A stretch of 64,000 nucleotides of DNA from an uncultured Oscillospiraceae bacterium (lineage in GTDB: Bacteria; Bacillota; Clostridia; Oscillospirales; Oscillospiraceae), in assembly GCA_934646185.1 (NCBI GenBank), contig CAKUEH010000004.1, positions 1 through 64,000 on the forward strand, in the 5' to 3' direction. A program made the position numbers and the translations under genes. Each line of letters begins with the position of its first letter. The stretch's first letter is position 1. Shown one piece after another: positions 9,837 to 20,175 of this stretch. The notes under the pieces are model-generated. The model searched no databases. It saw only the letters and a program-made list of their open reading frames with translations, and was not told the origin of the DNA.

Positions 9837-10844
9837 TTACAGAAGCAGAATGCCCGCGTCGCGGCAGGCGTCCGCGGTGGTCTTGTCCCAGATGCTCGAC
9901 TGCACCTCGCCGATGTGGCAGGCGCCGATCATGAGCATGCAGAGTCTGCTCTGGCCGATACCGCCGCCCATGGTCAGCGGCAGCTCGCCGTTTAAGAGCA
10001 TTTTGTGGAACGGCAGGCTCCGCCGGTTGTCGCACCCGGCGAGCGTCAGCTGCCGGTCAAGGGACTTCTCGTCCACGCGGATGCCCATGGAGGAAATTTC
10101 AAACGCGCACTGCAGCACCGGGTTCCACATCAGGATATCGCCGTTGAGATCCCAGTCGTCATAGTCGGGCGCGCGGCCGTCGTGCGGCTTGCCGGATTTT
10201 AATTTTCCGCCGATCTGCATGAGGAAGACGGTGTGGTGCTGCCGGAGAATTTCATTTTCCCGCTCCTTGGGGGTCTTGCCGGGGTACAGATCCTCCAGCT
10301 CCTGCGTGGTGATGAAGAACACGTCGCGCTCGAGCTTCGTGTGCAGGCTCGGGAACGCGACGCCCAGCGCGTCGTTCGTCTCGCAGACGGCGCCGACGAT
10401 ATCGCGCACGGTGCGCTTTAAATAGTCGGTGTTCCGGTCCTCGCGGGCGATGACCTTTTCCCAGTCCCACTGGTCGACGTAGACGGAATGGAGATTGTCG
10501 ACCTCTTCGTCGCGCCGAATGGCGTTCATATCGGTAAACAGGCCCTTGCCGACGTTGAACTGATAGCGCTTCAGCGCCAGCCGCTTCCACTTTGCAAGCG
10601 AATGGACGACCTGCGCCTCGGCGTGTACGTCGGGAATGTCAAAGCTGACCGGACGCTCGTAGCCGTTTAAGTTGTCGTTCAGGCCGGAGGCCTCCTCCAC
10701 GAACAGCGGCGCGGACACGCGGCGCAGATTGAGCGCGTTGGACAGATTCGTCTGGAAATTGCTCTTGATGAATTCGATCGCGCGCTGCAGCTCGTAGACG
10801 GATAAGGGGGCGCGGTAGCCCTCGGGGATGAAGACCTTGCTCAT
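9837..10844 (-). CDS. asnA: Aspartate--ammonia ligase (asparagine synthetase A)
   Basis: A 335-aa ATP-dependent enzyme that makes asparagine from aspartate and free ammonia; the fold is related to class II tRNA synthetases. The N-terminus YELQRAIEFIKSNFQTNL and the C-terminal GGGIGQSRLCMLM are hallmarks of AsnA. Using ammonia rather than glutamine fits an ammonia-rich anaerobic habitat. It is first in the asnA-asnS operon. No T-box is visible in its leader, so control is probably not by tRNA-Asn antitermination. Confidence 0.97.
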   Translation of the reverse strand: MSKVFIPEGYRAPLSVYELQRAIEFIKSNFQTNLSNALNLRRVSAPLFVEEASGLNDNLNGYERPVSFDIPDVHAEAQVVHSLAKWKRLALKRYQFNVGKGLFTDMNAIRRDEEVDNLHSVYVDQWDWEKVIAREDRNTDYLKRTVRDIVGAVCETNDALGVAFPSLHTKLERDVFFITTQELEDLYPGKTPKERENEILRQHHTVFLMQIGGKLKSGKPHDGRAPDYDDWDLNGDILMWNPVLQCAFEISSMGIRVDEKSLDRQLTLAGCDNRRSLPFHKMLLNGELPLTMGGGIGQSRLCMLMIGACHIGEVQSSIWDKTTADACRDAGILLL

Positions 10845-10887
10845 GGGGAAGCCTCGCTTTCATATAGCGTTCAAAAATTTACAAAGT

Positions 10888-10916
10888 ATTATACATCAAA
10901 TCGCGTCTTCATGCAA
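10888..10916 (-). promoter_or_regulatory. Promoter of asnA-asnS
   Basis: On the minus strand, TTGCAT (10916-10911), a 17-bp spacer and a perfect TATAAT (10893-10888). It sits about 45 bp upstream of the asnA ATG. Confidence 0.75.
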
Positions 10917-10981
10917 GTGCAGCGCTGAAATATGCAAACTTTTTGCGAAAACAGAAAACGCGGCGAAAATGCAAAAAATGA

Positions 10982-11011
10982 TTGACAAATCAAGGGGGTA
11001 TCGGCTATAAT
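10982..11011 (+). promoter_or_regulatory. Promoter of the rpmH operon
   Basis: TTGACA (10982-10987), an 18-bp spacer and TATAAT (11006-11011), both perfect hexamers, as expected for a highly expressed ribosomal protein gene. A leader of about 100 nt then runs to rpmH. Confidence 0.85.
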
Positions 11012-11116
11012 ACCATTCGTATGCTCCATAGGAGCAGCTAAATTTTTTGACTCGCTGCGGCGGAGGCTGTACCGGCGTCCGCTGTTGAGCATATTTTTAC
11101 AGGAGGTGTAGATTCC

Positions 11117-11257
11117 ATGGCAACTGTTCGTACCTATCAGCCCAGAAAGCGTCACAGATCCAAGGTGCATGGCTTCAGAAAGAGAATGGCTACCGCCAAC
11201 GGCCGCAAGGTCCTCGCCCGTCGCCGCGCCAAGGGCAGAGCAAAGCTCTCCGCGTGA
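11117..11257 (+). CDS. rpmH: 50S ribosomal protein L34
   Basis: A 46-aa, very basic protein: MATVRTYQPRKRHRSKVHGF at the start and GRKVLARRRAKGRAKLSA at the end. L34 sits near the exit-tunnel region of the 50S subunit. Family members usually begin MKRTYQP; here the N-terminus is slightly different (MATVRTYQP). AGGAGG at 11101-11106 is a consensus ribosome site. It heads the conserved rpmH-rnpA-yidD-yidC-jag order. Confidence 0.97.
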   Translation: MATVRTYQPRKRHRSKVHGFRKRMATANGRKVLARRRAKGRAKLSA

Positions 11258-11359
11258 TCTGACGCGCCTACACCGCAGCACACATACATTCGGGGTGAAT
11301 GGAAGCAGTTCTGTTCGCCCCATCTGTTTATCAGCACAGTTACCCGAAGGTGGGCGTTT

Positions 11360-11707
11360 ATGCAGTTTTCTTCCTCGTTGAAGCTCAATCATATCTTCCG
11401 CCGCCTCTACCGCAAGGGAAGCAGCGCGGCCAACGGCTATCTCGTGCTCTACTGCCGGAAAAACGGCTCGCAGGCGAACCGCGTCGGTCTGACCGTCAGC
11501 GCGAAGCTCGCCCATGCCGTGCAGCGAAACCGGCTGCGCCGGCAGCTGCGCGAGATTTACCGGCTGCACGAGACTTCGTTCAGCCGCGGATATGATCTTG
11601 TCGTCGTCGCACGCACCCGCGCCATCGGCGCGGACTACGCGGCGCTGGAGCGCGCCTATCTTTCGCTCGCCGCAAGGCTCGGCCTGCTCACGGAGAACAC
11701 GCCGTGA
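11360..11707 (+). CDS. rnpA: Ribonuclease P protein component
   Basis: A 115-aa basic cofactor that helps the RNase P RNA cleave 5' leaders from pre-tRNAs. The family signature RNRLRRQLREI (about residues 57-67) is present after VGLTVSAKLAHAV. Its stop overlaps the GTG start of yidD. It follows rpmH after a 102-bp spacer. Confidence 0.95.
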   Translation: MQFSSSLKLNHIFRRLYRKGSSAANGYLVLYCRKNGSQANRVGLTVSAKLAHAVQRNRLRRQLREIYRLHETSFSRGYDLVVVARTRAIGADYAALERAYLSLAARLGLLTENTP

Positions 11708-11916
11708 AGCGCGTTTTCCTGTTTCTCATCCGCCTGTATCAGAAGCATATCTCCCCGGGTCTTCCGCGCCGGTGCCGGTTTTCGCCGACCTGCTCGCAGT
11801 ATGCGCTCGAGGCGATCACGAAATACGGAGCGATAAAGGGCGGCTGGCTGGCGCTGAAGCGGCTGCTGCGGTGCAATCCCTTTTATAAGGGAGACTATTT
11901 TGACCCGGTGCCGTAG
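11704..11916 (+). CDS. yidD: YidD, membrane protein insertion efficiency factor
   Basis: A 70-aa protein with the compact family signature YQKHISPG, CRFSPTCSQYALEAI and LKRLLRCNPF. It is a membrane-associated helper of YidC-dependent insertion. It starts at a GTG overlapping the rnpA stop by 4 bp, which implies coupled translation. Confidence 0.95.
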   Translation: MKRVFLFLIRLYQKHISPGLPRRCRFSPTCSQYALEAITKYGAIKGGWLALKRLLRCNPFYKGDYFDPVP

Positions 11917-11976
11917 GGCAGCGTGGTTTTTTCCCGTTGTCCGGACGCGCAATCCCACCACATTTGGAGGAACACA

Positions 11977-13353
11977 ATGAAGAAAAAAGTCCTGATCTGG
12001 GTCCTTGCCGCCGTGCTCGTGCTGTCCATGGCCGGCTGTGCCGCCGGTGCGGTCAGCACGACCGACAAATACGCGGACATGGAGCCCGCCGCCGCAGCCG
12101 AAACTGCCGCAGCCGAGACGAAGGATACGACCGGCCTGTCCGATCTCATCCGCGTCCCGTTCGGCTATCTGCTCGACTGGCTGTATACCTTCACCAACAG
12201 CTACGGTCTGGCGCTGATTCTGTTCTCGCTGATCGTCAAGCTGGTGCTGCTGCCGATGTCGGTCAAGAGCAAGAAGAGCATGCTCAAAATGTCCCGTCTG
12301 TCGCCGCAGGTCAAGGCCCTCGAGGCCAAATACGGCGACGACAAGCAGAAATACCAGCTGGCCGTCCAGCAGATGTACAAGGAAGAGGGCGTGTCCATGG
12401 GCGGCGGCTGCCTGTGGTCGTTCATCCCGCTCATCATCCTGCTGCCGCTTTACAACGTCATCCGTGAGCCCATCACGTACATGATGCACAACTCCCGCTC
12501 CATTTCCGAGGCCATCGTCGCCTTCATTCAGGCCAGCGGCGAAAATCTCGGCAAGAACAGCTATTACGCTCAGCTCGCCGCCGCCGGTCACATCGGCGAT
12601 TATATGGAAGAGCTCAAGGCGCTGGCCGTCACGGCAAACGCCAATCTGCAGGCCATGAACTTCCAATTCCTCGGCATCGATCTGGCCGGCATCCCCACGT
12701 TCCGTTTCTGGGAGTGCGAGGGCTGGGGCGAGATCGGTCTGTTCCTGATCCCGGTCGTTTCCGCCGGTCTGCAGGCCGCGTCCATGTGGCTCAGCCAGAA
12801 GATGAACAATCAGGTCGCCACTAACGCCGACGGCGAACAGGACGCGGATGCCGCAAAGGCCGCCAACCAGACCAACGCGACCATGATGCTCATGATGCCG
12901 ATCATGTCTCTCTGGATCGGCTTCTCCATGCCCGCCGCGATCTCCATCTACTGGATCGCGCAGGCCGTGTTCGGCGCCGTGCAGGACTGCATCCTGACGA
13001 AGCACTACCGCAAGGTCTATGACGAGGAGGACGCCGTCAAGCAGGAGATCGCCGCCAAGCGCCGCGCCGAGGAGGCCGAAAAGGAGCGCCAGCGCGCTCT
13101 GCGCCGCGAGCAGAACCCCGACGGCATCACCGACAACGTCAGCAAAAAGAAAATCCGTCAGCAGGAAAAGGAAGCCGCGGAAAAGGCGGCCAGAGCATAC
13201 GAGGCCAAAAAGAACCCTGTACAGGAATCCGAGGAAAAGAAGCCGCTCTCCAGCGACCCGGAGCGTCCGTACAGCCGCGGCCGCGCCTACGATCCTTCTC
13301 ACTACGGCAGAAAGCGCTCTGCCGGCTCTGACGCAGAACAGACAGAGGAGTAA
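11977..13353 (+). CDS. yidC: YidC/OxaA membrane protein insertase
   Basis: A 458-aa insertase of the Gram-positive YidC1/SpoIIIJ type. It has a lipoprotein signal (SMAGC, Cys near residue 19), a first conserved helix near 60-80, the cytoplasmic helical hairpin (about 85-135) and further helices at about 140-155, 240-260 and 300-330. A long charged C-terminal tail (from about 355) is rich in Lys/Glu/Arg and may contact ribosomes. The start was set at the ATG with TTGGAGG seven bases before it, which places the signal sequence correctly. It is followed after 2 bp by jag. Confidence 0.95.
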   Translation: MKKKVLIWVLAAVLVLSMAGCAAGAVSTTDKYADMEPAAAAETAAAETKDTTGLSDLIRVPFGYLLDWLYTFTNSYGLALILFSLIVKLVLLPMSVKSKKSMLKMSRLSPQVKALEAKYGDDKQKYQLAVQQMYKEEGVSMGGGCLWSFIPLIILLPLYNVIREPITYMMHNSRSISEAIVAFIQASGENLGKNSYYAQLAAAGHIGDYMEELKALAVTANANLQAMNFQFLGIDLAGIPTFRFWECEGWGEIGLFLIPVVSAGLQAASMWLSQKMNNQVATNADGEQDADAAKAANQTNATMMLMMPIMSLWIGFSMPAAISIYWIAQAVFGAVQDCILTKHYRKVYDEEDAVKQEIAAKRRAEEAEKERQRALRREQNPDGITDNVSKKKIRQQEKEAAEKAARAYEAKKNPVQESEEKKPLSSDPERPYSRGRAYDPSHYGRKRSAGSDAEQTEE

Positions 13354-13355
13354 TT

Positions 13356-14360
13356 ATGGAGAAATTTATTACCGCAACCGGCAAGACGATCGATCTGGCC
13401 ATCGCAGCGGCTCTGGAAGAGCTGCATATGGACCGTGACAGCGTTTCTGTCGAGGTTCTGGAAAACCCGAGATCCGGCTTCCTTGGCATCGGCGCGCAGC
13501 CCGCGCGCGTCAAGGTCACCTACGAAGCGCCCGACGAGGCGCCCAAGCCCGCCCTGTCCTCCGCGTCGCGCAGCAAGCCGAAAAAGCCCGCCGAGTCCAA
13601 ACCCGCGGACGGCGCGAAGGTGATCGCGCCCGCGGCCCCGAAGGTCATCGCGCCCGCCGCGCCCGAGGCGTCCCGCCCGCAGGAAGCACGTGCTTCCGCG
13701 CCCAAGGCTCCGCAGCAGCCGCGTCAGGACCGCGCGCCGAAGCAGCAGCGCGGCCCGAAGCCCGAGCGCCGAGACCAGAAGCCGCGCCAGCCGCAGCAGA
13801 CTGAAAAGCCCGCTGTCCCGGCAGAGCCGAAGGTCTACGCTCCCGCGGAGCCCGGCTCCACGGAAGAGCGCATCGAGATCTTCATCAAGGGCCTGCTGGA
13901 GCACATGGGCTCCGACGCCGTGCCGCACGCCGTCAAGACGGCGGACGAGACGTATCTGGTCGATCTTGTGGGCGAAAACCTCGGCATTCTCATCGGCCGC
14001 CGCGGCGAGACGCTCGACGCCATCCAGCATCTGACCAACTACGCCGTCAACCGCGGCCAGAACAAGCGCGTGCGCATCAATGTCGACGCCGAGAGCTACC
14101 GCCTCAAGCGCGAACAGGCGCTGCAGCGCCTTGCGCAGAAGGTCGCGGGCAAGGTCACCCGCTACCGCCGCAACATCACGCTCGAGCCGATGAACGCCTA
14201 TGAGCGCCATGTGATCCATGCCGCGCTGCAGGATCATCCCGACGTGACCACCTTCTCCACCGGCACCGAGCCCAACCGCCGCATCGTCGTGGCCTACAGC
14301 CGCTACAAATCGGCAGAGGCCGCCGTCAAGAAGGACTTCCCGGAGACGGAAGAGGAATAA
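13356..14360 (+). CDS. jag: Jag/KhpB RNA-binding protein (Jag_N-KH-R3H)
   Basis: A 334-aa protein with an N-terminal Jag domain (about 1-55, VEVLENPRSGFLGIGAQPARV). A long Pro/Ala/Lys/Arg linker follows (about 60-165) and probably is unstructured. Then come a KH domain with LIGRRGETLDAIQHL near residues 210-225 and a C-terminal R3H domain (about 265-325). KhpB/EloR proteins bind RNA and influence cell elongation and sporulation in Firmicutes. The linker is longer than in many homologues. It is the last gene of the rpmH operon. Confidence 0.93.
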   Translation: MEKFITATGKTIDLAIAAALEELHMDRDSVSVEVLENPRSGFLGIGAQPARVKVTYEAPDEAPKPALSSASRSKPKKPAESKPADGAKVIAPAAPKVIAPAAPEASRPQEARASAPKAPQQPRQDRAPKQQRGPKPERRDQKPRQPQQTEKPAVPAEPKVYAPAEPGSTEERIEIFIKGLLEHMGSDAVPHAVKTADETYLVDLVGENLGILIGRRGETLDAIQHLTNYAVNRGQNKRVRINVDAESYRLKREQALQRLAQKVAGKVTRYRRNITLEPMNAYERHVIHAALQDHPDVTTFSTGTEPNRRIVVAYSRYKSAEAAVKKDFPETEEE

Positions 14361-14375
14361 GCCCCCAATAGCAGC

Positions 14376-14410
14376 AAGCCCCGCCGCGAAACCGCGGCGG
14401 GGCTTATTTT
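14376..14410 (+). terminator. Terminator of the rpmH-jag operon
   Basis: A 13-bp perfect stem, AAGCCCCGCCGCG / CGCGGCGGGGCTT, with an AAAC loop, followed by ATTTT. Confidence 0.85.
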
Positions 14411-14419
14411 GTCTGGATG

Positions 14420-16009
<1,590 letters not shown>

Positions 16010-16059
16010 CCTGTATGCCTCCAACTCCCAGTTTCTGCGAAAAACAAAATACGGACGGT

Positions 16060-16088
16060 ATTGTACCGCTGCGCGCGCAAAACGTCAA
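16060..16088 (-). promoter_or_regulatory. Promoter of pyrG
   Basis: Minus-strand TTGACG (16088-16083), a 17-bp spacer and TACAAT (16065-16060), about 50 bp upstream of the pyrG ATG. The expected 5' end region reads ACCGTCCG. The GGGC start used for reiterative-transcription control in some Bacilli is not obvious. Confidence 0.8.
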
Positions 16089-16174
16089 GAATGAAACTTT
16101 TACGAAGATAAAATCGGGGAAAACGCGGATTTTTGTGGAGCAGGACGAAATTTTTCCGAAGCGGTATTTTTTTC

Positions 16175-16203
16175 TTGCAGCGCGGGGGCGGCTATGCTAT
16201 ACT
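16175..16203 (+). promoter_or_regulatory. Strong-looking promoter directly ahead of a hairpin
   Basis: TTGCAG (16175-16180), a 17-bp spacer and TATACT (16198-16203). The predicted start is near 16210, only some 7 nt before the terminator-like hairpin at 16217-16252. No reading frame of note lies between them. Confidence 0.65.
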
Positions 16204-16216
16204 AGGTCTGTACCCA

Positions 16217-16252
16217 CCGCCGGAGGCGTCCGCCTCCGGCGGGCTGTTTTTT
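16217..16252 (+). terminator. Terminator-like hairpin or attenuator in the pyrG/nup intergenic region
   Basis: Near-perfect stem CCGCCGGAGGCG / CGCCTCCGGCGG with a minimal loop, then GGGCTG and six Ts. It would stop transcripts from the 16175 promoter after roughly 40-45 nt. A second short hairpin (TGTCCGC...GCGGACA, 16258-16276) follows. I cannot match either to a known riboswitch. Confidence 0.6.
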
Positions 16253-16387
16253 ATGCATGTCCGCAAGCTGCGGACAGTGAATGTCCGCGCTGTCCGCTGC
16301 CTGTCGTACCCCCCGGCGGCCAGAAGAAACCGGGAACCGGCAAACGGCGGTTTTTTGCAAAAAACAGGCAGGATGAACAAAATAACT

Positions 16388-16416
16388 TTGATTTATGCGC
16401 CGGTTTATAGTATACT
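16388..16416 (+). promoter_or_regulatory. Promoter of the nucleoside ABC transporter operon
   Basis: TTGATT (16388-16393), a 17-bp spacer and TATACT (16411-16416). It lies about 60 bp upstream of the TTG start of the ATPase gene. Confidence 0.75.
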
Positions 16417-16478
16417 GGAACCAATGGTTTCCGTCCTCGCAAGCGCGGGCCATAAAAACGGAAGGAGGGCGAACGAAC

Positions 16479-18017
16479 TTGGAAACGAATTACGCGATCG
16501 AGATGCTGAACATCACAAAACGTTTCCCCGGAATCATCGCCAACGACAACATTACCCTGAAGCTGAAAAAGGGAGAGATCCATGCCCTGCTCGGCGAAAA
16601 CGGCGCGGGCAAGTCGACGCTCATGAGCGTTCTGTTCGGCCTGTACCAGCCGGAGGAGGGCGAGATCCACAAGGACGGCCGCAGGGTCGAGATCCGCAAC
16701 CCGAACGACGCGAACGCGCTCGGCATCGGCATGGTACACCAGCACTTCAAGCTGGTCGAGTGCTTCTCTGTCCTCGACAACATCATCCTCGGCGTCGAGC
16801 CGAACAAAATGGGCTTCCTGCAGAAGCAGGACGCGCGCAGAAAGGTCCTCGACCTGTCTGAGAAATACGGCCTGCACGTCGACCCCGACGCGATCATCGA
16901 GGATATCACCGTCGGCATGCAGCAGCGCACCGAGATCCTCAAAATGCTCTACCGCGACAACGAGATCCTGATCTTCGACGAGCCGACGGCCGTTCTGACA
17001 CCGCAGGAGATCGAAGAGCTCATGCAGATCATGAAAAACCTTGCCGCCGAGGGCAAGAGCATCCTTTTCATTTCCCACAAGCTGAACGAGATCATGGAGG
17101 TCTCCGACCGCGTGACCGTTCTGCGCAAGGGCAAGTGCATCGGCACGGTCGAGACCGCGCACACCACGGCGGAGGAGCTGTCGGCGATGATGGTCGGCAG
17201 AAACGTCAATTTCCACGTCGAAAAGGGCCCGCTCAAGACGGGCGGCGAGGTTTTGTCCGTCGAGCATCTGACGGTCGCCTCCAAGGTTCATAAGAATAAC
17301 GCCGTCAAGGACGTTTCGTTCAAGGTTCGCGCGGGCGAGATCGTCTGCATTGCCGGCATCGACGGCAACGGCCAGACGGAGCTTGTCTACGCCCTGACCG
17401 GCCTCGAGCCTGCCGTGAGCGGCAAAATCACGCTCGAGGGCAAGGATATTACCCACGCCTCCATCCGCCAGCGCAGTCTCATGGGCATGAGCCACATCCC
17501 CGAGGACCGGCATAAGCACGGGCTCGTGCTCGACTATACGCTCGAGGACAACATGGTGCTCCAGCGCTACTTTGAGCCGGAATTCACCGACAAGGCCGGC
17601 TTCCTGCGCCGCAAAAACATCCGCGCCTACGCCGACGGTCTGATCGAGCAGTACGACGTGCGCGCGGGCCAGGGCCCGGCGACCCCGGCGCGCAGCATGT
17701 CCGGCGGCAACCAGCAGAAGGCCATCGTCGCGCGTGAGATCGACAAGAACCCCGAGCTGCTCGTCGCCGTGCAGCCGACGCGCGGATTGGATGTCGGCGC
17801 GATCGAGTACATCCACAAGCAGCTTGTCGCGCAGCGCGACGCGGGCAAGGCCGTGCTGCTCGTCTCGCTGGAGCTGGACGAGGTCATGGACGTGCCGGAC
17901 CGCATTCTCGTCATGTACGAGGGCGAGATCGTCGGCGAGCTCGATCCCAAGTCCACCACGCAGGAGGAGCTTGGCCTCTACATGGCGGGCGCCAAGAGAG
18001 ATGAGGTGAAAGCATGA
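16479..18017 (+). CDS. Nucleoside ABC transporter ATP-binding protein (NupO/YufO type)
   Basis: A 512-aa protein with two ABC modules fused in tandem. The first has a full Walker A, GENGAGKST (residues 39-47), an atypical signature VGMQQRTEIL and Walker B LIFDEP. The second has a degenerate Walker A (GIDGNGQTEL) but a classic SGGNQQK signature. This arrangement is typical of CUT2-like sugar and BmpA-type nucleoside importers. The start is a TTG placed 10 nt after AAGGAGGG; an ATG 28 codons upstream lies on the wrong side of that site. It overlaps the first permease gene by 4 bp. Confidence 0.88.
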   Translation: METNYAIEMLNITKRFPGIIANDNITLKLKKGEIHALLGENGAGKSTLMSVLFGLYQPEEGEIHKDGRRVEIRNPNDANALGIGMVHQHFKLVECFSVLDNIILGVEPNKMGFLQKQDARRKVLDLSEKYGLHVDPDAIIEDITVGMQQRTEILKMLYRDNEILIFDEPTAVLTPQEIEELMQIMKNLAAEGKSILFISHKLNEIMEVSDRVTVLRKGKCIGTVETAHTTAEELSAMMVGRNVNFHVEKGPLKTGGEVLSVEHLTVASKVHKNNAVKDVSFKVRAGEIVCIAGIDGNGQTELVYALTGLEPAVSGKITLEGKDITHASIRQRSLMGMSHIPEDRHKHGLVLDYTLEDNMVLQRYFEPEFTDKAGFLRRKNIRAYADGLIEQYDVRAGQGPATPARSMSGGNQQKAIVAREIDKNPELLVAVQPTRGLDVGAIEYIHKQLVAQRDAGKAVLLVSLELDEVMDVPDRILVMYEGEIVGELDPKSTTQEELGLYMAGAKRDEVKA

Positions 18018-19156
18018 AAAAGAATCTTCTGAAAAACAGCGCCGTTCAGACGCTGGTCGCATCGCTGATCTGCATCGTGCTGGGCCTGTTCCTCGGATAC
18101 CTCGTCCTGCTGCTCATCAACCCCGACGGCGCGGGCGACGCGATCCTGACGGTCATCAAGAATTTCTGGACGTACAACCGTCCGGCCTCCCAGATGAAGT
18201 ATCTGGGCAACACGCTCGTCAAGACGGCGCCGCTTCTCATGTGCGCGCTGTCGATCCTGTTCTCGTATAAGGTCGGCCTGTTCAACATCGGCGCGGCCGG
18301 ACAGTACTGCGTCGGCGCGGCGCTGAGCCTGTACGCGGCGTTGGGCCTCGGGTGGAGCTGGCTGCCGTGCATGCTGGTGGCGATCCTCGGCGGCGCGCTG
18401 CTGGCCGGGATCTCGGGCCTGCTCAAATCCTACTGCAATGTCAACGAGGTCATTTCCGGCATCATGCTCAACTGGATCGTGCTGTATCTGACCAATATGC
18501 TCCTCACGCTCGTCAAAGAGGACGCCAGCCCCTATACCAAGGTCGTCGCCAACACCAATGCCTCCGCCGTGCTGCCGTCTCTCGGCCTCGGTGCGCTGTT
18601 CAACAAGAATCAGTATGTCGGCCTCGCGATCCCGCTGGCCGTCGTGATGGCGGTCGTTGTGTGGATCGTGCTGGACAAGACGAAATTCGGCTACGAGCTC
18701 AAGGCCACGGGCCTCAACAAAAACGCCGCGAAATACTGCGGCATGGCGGAAAAGCGCAACATCATCCTGAGCCTGATGATCTCCGGCGCGCTGGCCGGTC
18801 TCGGCGCGGCGATGCTGTACCTCACCAGCTATGAGCAGTGGCAGTGCTCTTCCTCCTCCGTTCCGGCCATGGGCTTCAACGGCATCGCGGCTGCCTTCCT
18901 CGGCGGCCTCAACCCCATCGGCTCGATCTTCGCCTCGTTCTTTATCCAGCATATCACCGCCGGCGGCGCGTATGTCGATAAGAGCATGTACTGCGCGCAG
19001 ATCTCCGATCTGATCTCCGCGCTCATCATCTACCTGTGCGGCTTTGTCCTGTTCATGCGGAATGCGATGAACACCATCGCCGCCCGCCGGGAGGAAAAGG
19101 CCATCGCAAAGGCCAAAGCCCAGGCGGAAGCCAAGAAAGGAGGCGAGACGGAATGA
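18014..19156 (+). CDS. Nucleoside ABC transporter permease (NupP/YufP type)
   Basis: A 380-aa membrane protein of the BPD_transp_2 family with eight or more helices. The conserved core VGLFNIGAAGQYCVGA (about 90-105) and ANTNASAVLPSL resemble nucleoside/BmpA-linked permeases. It ends in a Lys/Ala-rich cytoplasmic tail. It overlaps both neighbours by 4 bp. It forms the transmembrane pore together with the next gene product. Confidence 0.88.
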   Translation: MKKNLLKNSAVQTLVASLICIVLGLFLGYLVLLLINPDGAGDAILTVIKNFWTYNRPASQMKYLGNTLVKTAPLLMCALSILFSYKVGLFNIGAAGQYCVGAALSLYAALGLGWSWLPCMLVAILGGALLAGISGLLKSYCNVNEVISGIMLNWIVLYLTNMLLTLVKEDASPYTKVVANTNASAVLPSLGLGALFNKNQYVGLAIPLAVVMAVVVWIVLDKTKFGYELKATGLNKNAAKYCGMAEKRNIILSLMISGALAGLGAAMLYLTSYEQWQCSSSSVPAMGFNGIAAAFLGGLNPIGSIFASFFIQHITAGGAYVDKSMYCAQISDLISALIIYLCGFVLFMRNAMNTIAARREEKAIAKAKAQAEAKKGGETE

Positions 19157-20094
19157 TCCTGCTGCTTCAGTATACGCTGATCTTCGCGTCGGTTCTGATC
19201 CTGGTCGCGCTCGGCGGCTGCTTCGCAGAGCATTCCGGCGTCATCAACCTCGGCCTTGAGGGCATCATGATCATGGGCGCGCTCGGCGGCGCTCTGACGA
19301 TGCGCTATGTGCCGGATACGGCCCCGGCGATCGTGATGATCCTCGCGGTCATCGTCGTCTCCGCGCTGGTCGGCATGGTCTATTCCTGCCTGCTTGCCGT
19401 GGCGAGCATCAACTTTAAAGCCGACCAGACCCTCGTCGGCACGGCGCTCAACCTGCTCGGCACCGCGGGCGCGACGGTCATCGTCAAGGCCATCAACACA
19501 TCCGCCAACCCCGACGACGTTTCGTCCATCGTGCAGTACGGCGGCGCGAAGAGCGCGCTTCTGGTGTCCATCGGTTCGTTCGAATTCAACTGGTTCATGC
19601 TCGTGGCGTTCATCGCGCTCGTGTTTGCCTATGTGACGCTGTACAAGACCCGCTTCGGCCTGCGCCTGATGGCCTGCGGCGAGCATCCGCAGGCGGCTGC
19701 CAGCGTCGGCATCAACGTCTATAAGATGCGCTGGGCGGGCGTGCTCATCTCCGGCGTCCTCGGCGGCATCGGCGGCATCGTCTTCATCACCGCCGGCGTT
19801 TCGGAATGGCGGTTTGAATACGGCGTGGCGGGCTTCGGCTTTTTGTCCCTCGCCGTTATGATCTTCGGCCAGTGGAAGCCACAGCGCATCGCGCTGGCCG
19901 CGCTGCTGTTCGGCTTCTTCCGCGCGCTCGGCAATGTCTACACGGGCTTCAGCTTCCTGAAGGCGCTGAACCTGCCGAGCTCTCTTTACAACATGCTGCC
20001 GTACATCATTTCGCTCATCGTGCTCGCCTTTACGTCCAAGAATTCCCGCGCGCCGAAGGCCGAGGGTATCCCCTACGACAAGGGCATGCGGTAA
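19153..20094 (+). CDS. Nucleoside ABC transporter permease (NupQ/YufQ type)
   Basis: A 313-aa second permease of the pair. It contains HSGVINLGLEGIMIMGA (about 24-40), the signature of this permease family. The start is the ATG in the ATGA overlap with the previous gene; the frame runs further upstream only as shadow. No substrate-binding lipoprotein gene accompanies the trio in this window. The following pyrimidine phosphorylase and uridine kinase genes point to pyrimidine nucleosides as substrate (inference). Confidence 0.88.
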   Translation: MILLLQYTLIFASVLILVALGGCFAEHSGVINLGLEGIMIMGALGGALTMRYVPDTAPAIVMILAVIVVSALVGMVYSCLLAVASINFKADQTLVGTALNLLGTAGATVIVKAINTSANPDDVSSIVQYGGAKSALLVSIGSFEFNWFMLVAFIALVFAYVTLYKTRFGLRLMACGEHPQAAASVGINVYKMRWAGVLISGVLGGIGGIVFITAGVSEWRFEYGVAGFGFLSLAVMIFGQWKPQRIALAALLFGFFRALGNVYTGFSFLKALNLPSSLYNMLPYIISLIVLAFTSKNSRAPKAEGIPYDKGMR

Positions 20095-20175
20095 GCTGCA
20101 TTCATTCTTCGTCTCCGGCAGGTTCATACGGACTTGCCGGAGCCTTCATTTCAAACTCAGGAGGCTTTTGTTCCC

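Noticed and set aside
10845..10980. T-box or other riboswitch ahead of asnA
   Set aside because: The stretch between the asnA start and its promoter is too short and lacks the T-box sequence and a terminator.
13550..13850. GC-rich low-complexity stretch within jag
   Set aside because: It reads in frame as the Pro/Ala/Lys linker between the Jag_N and KH domains, a known variable region; not an insertion.
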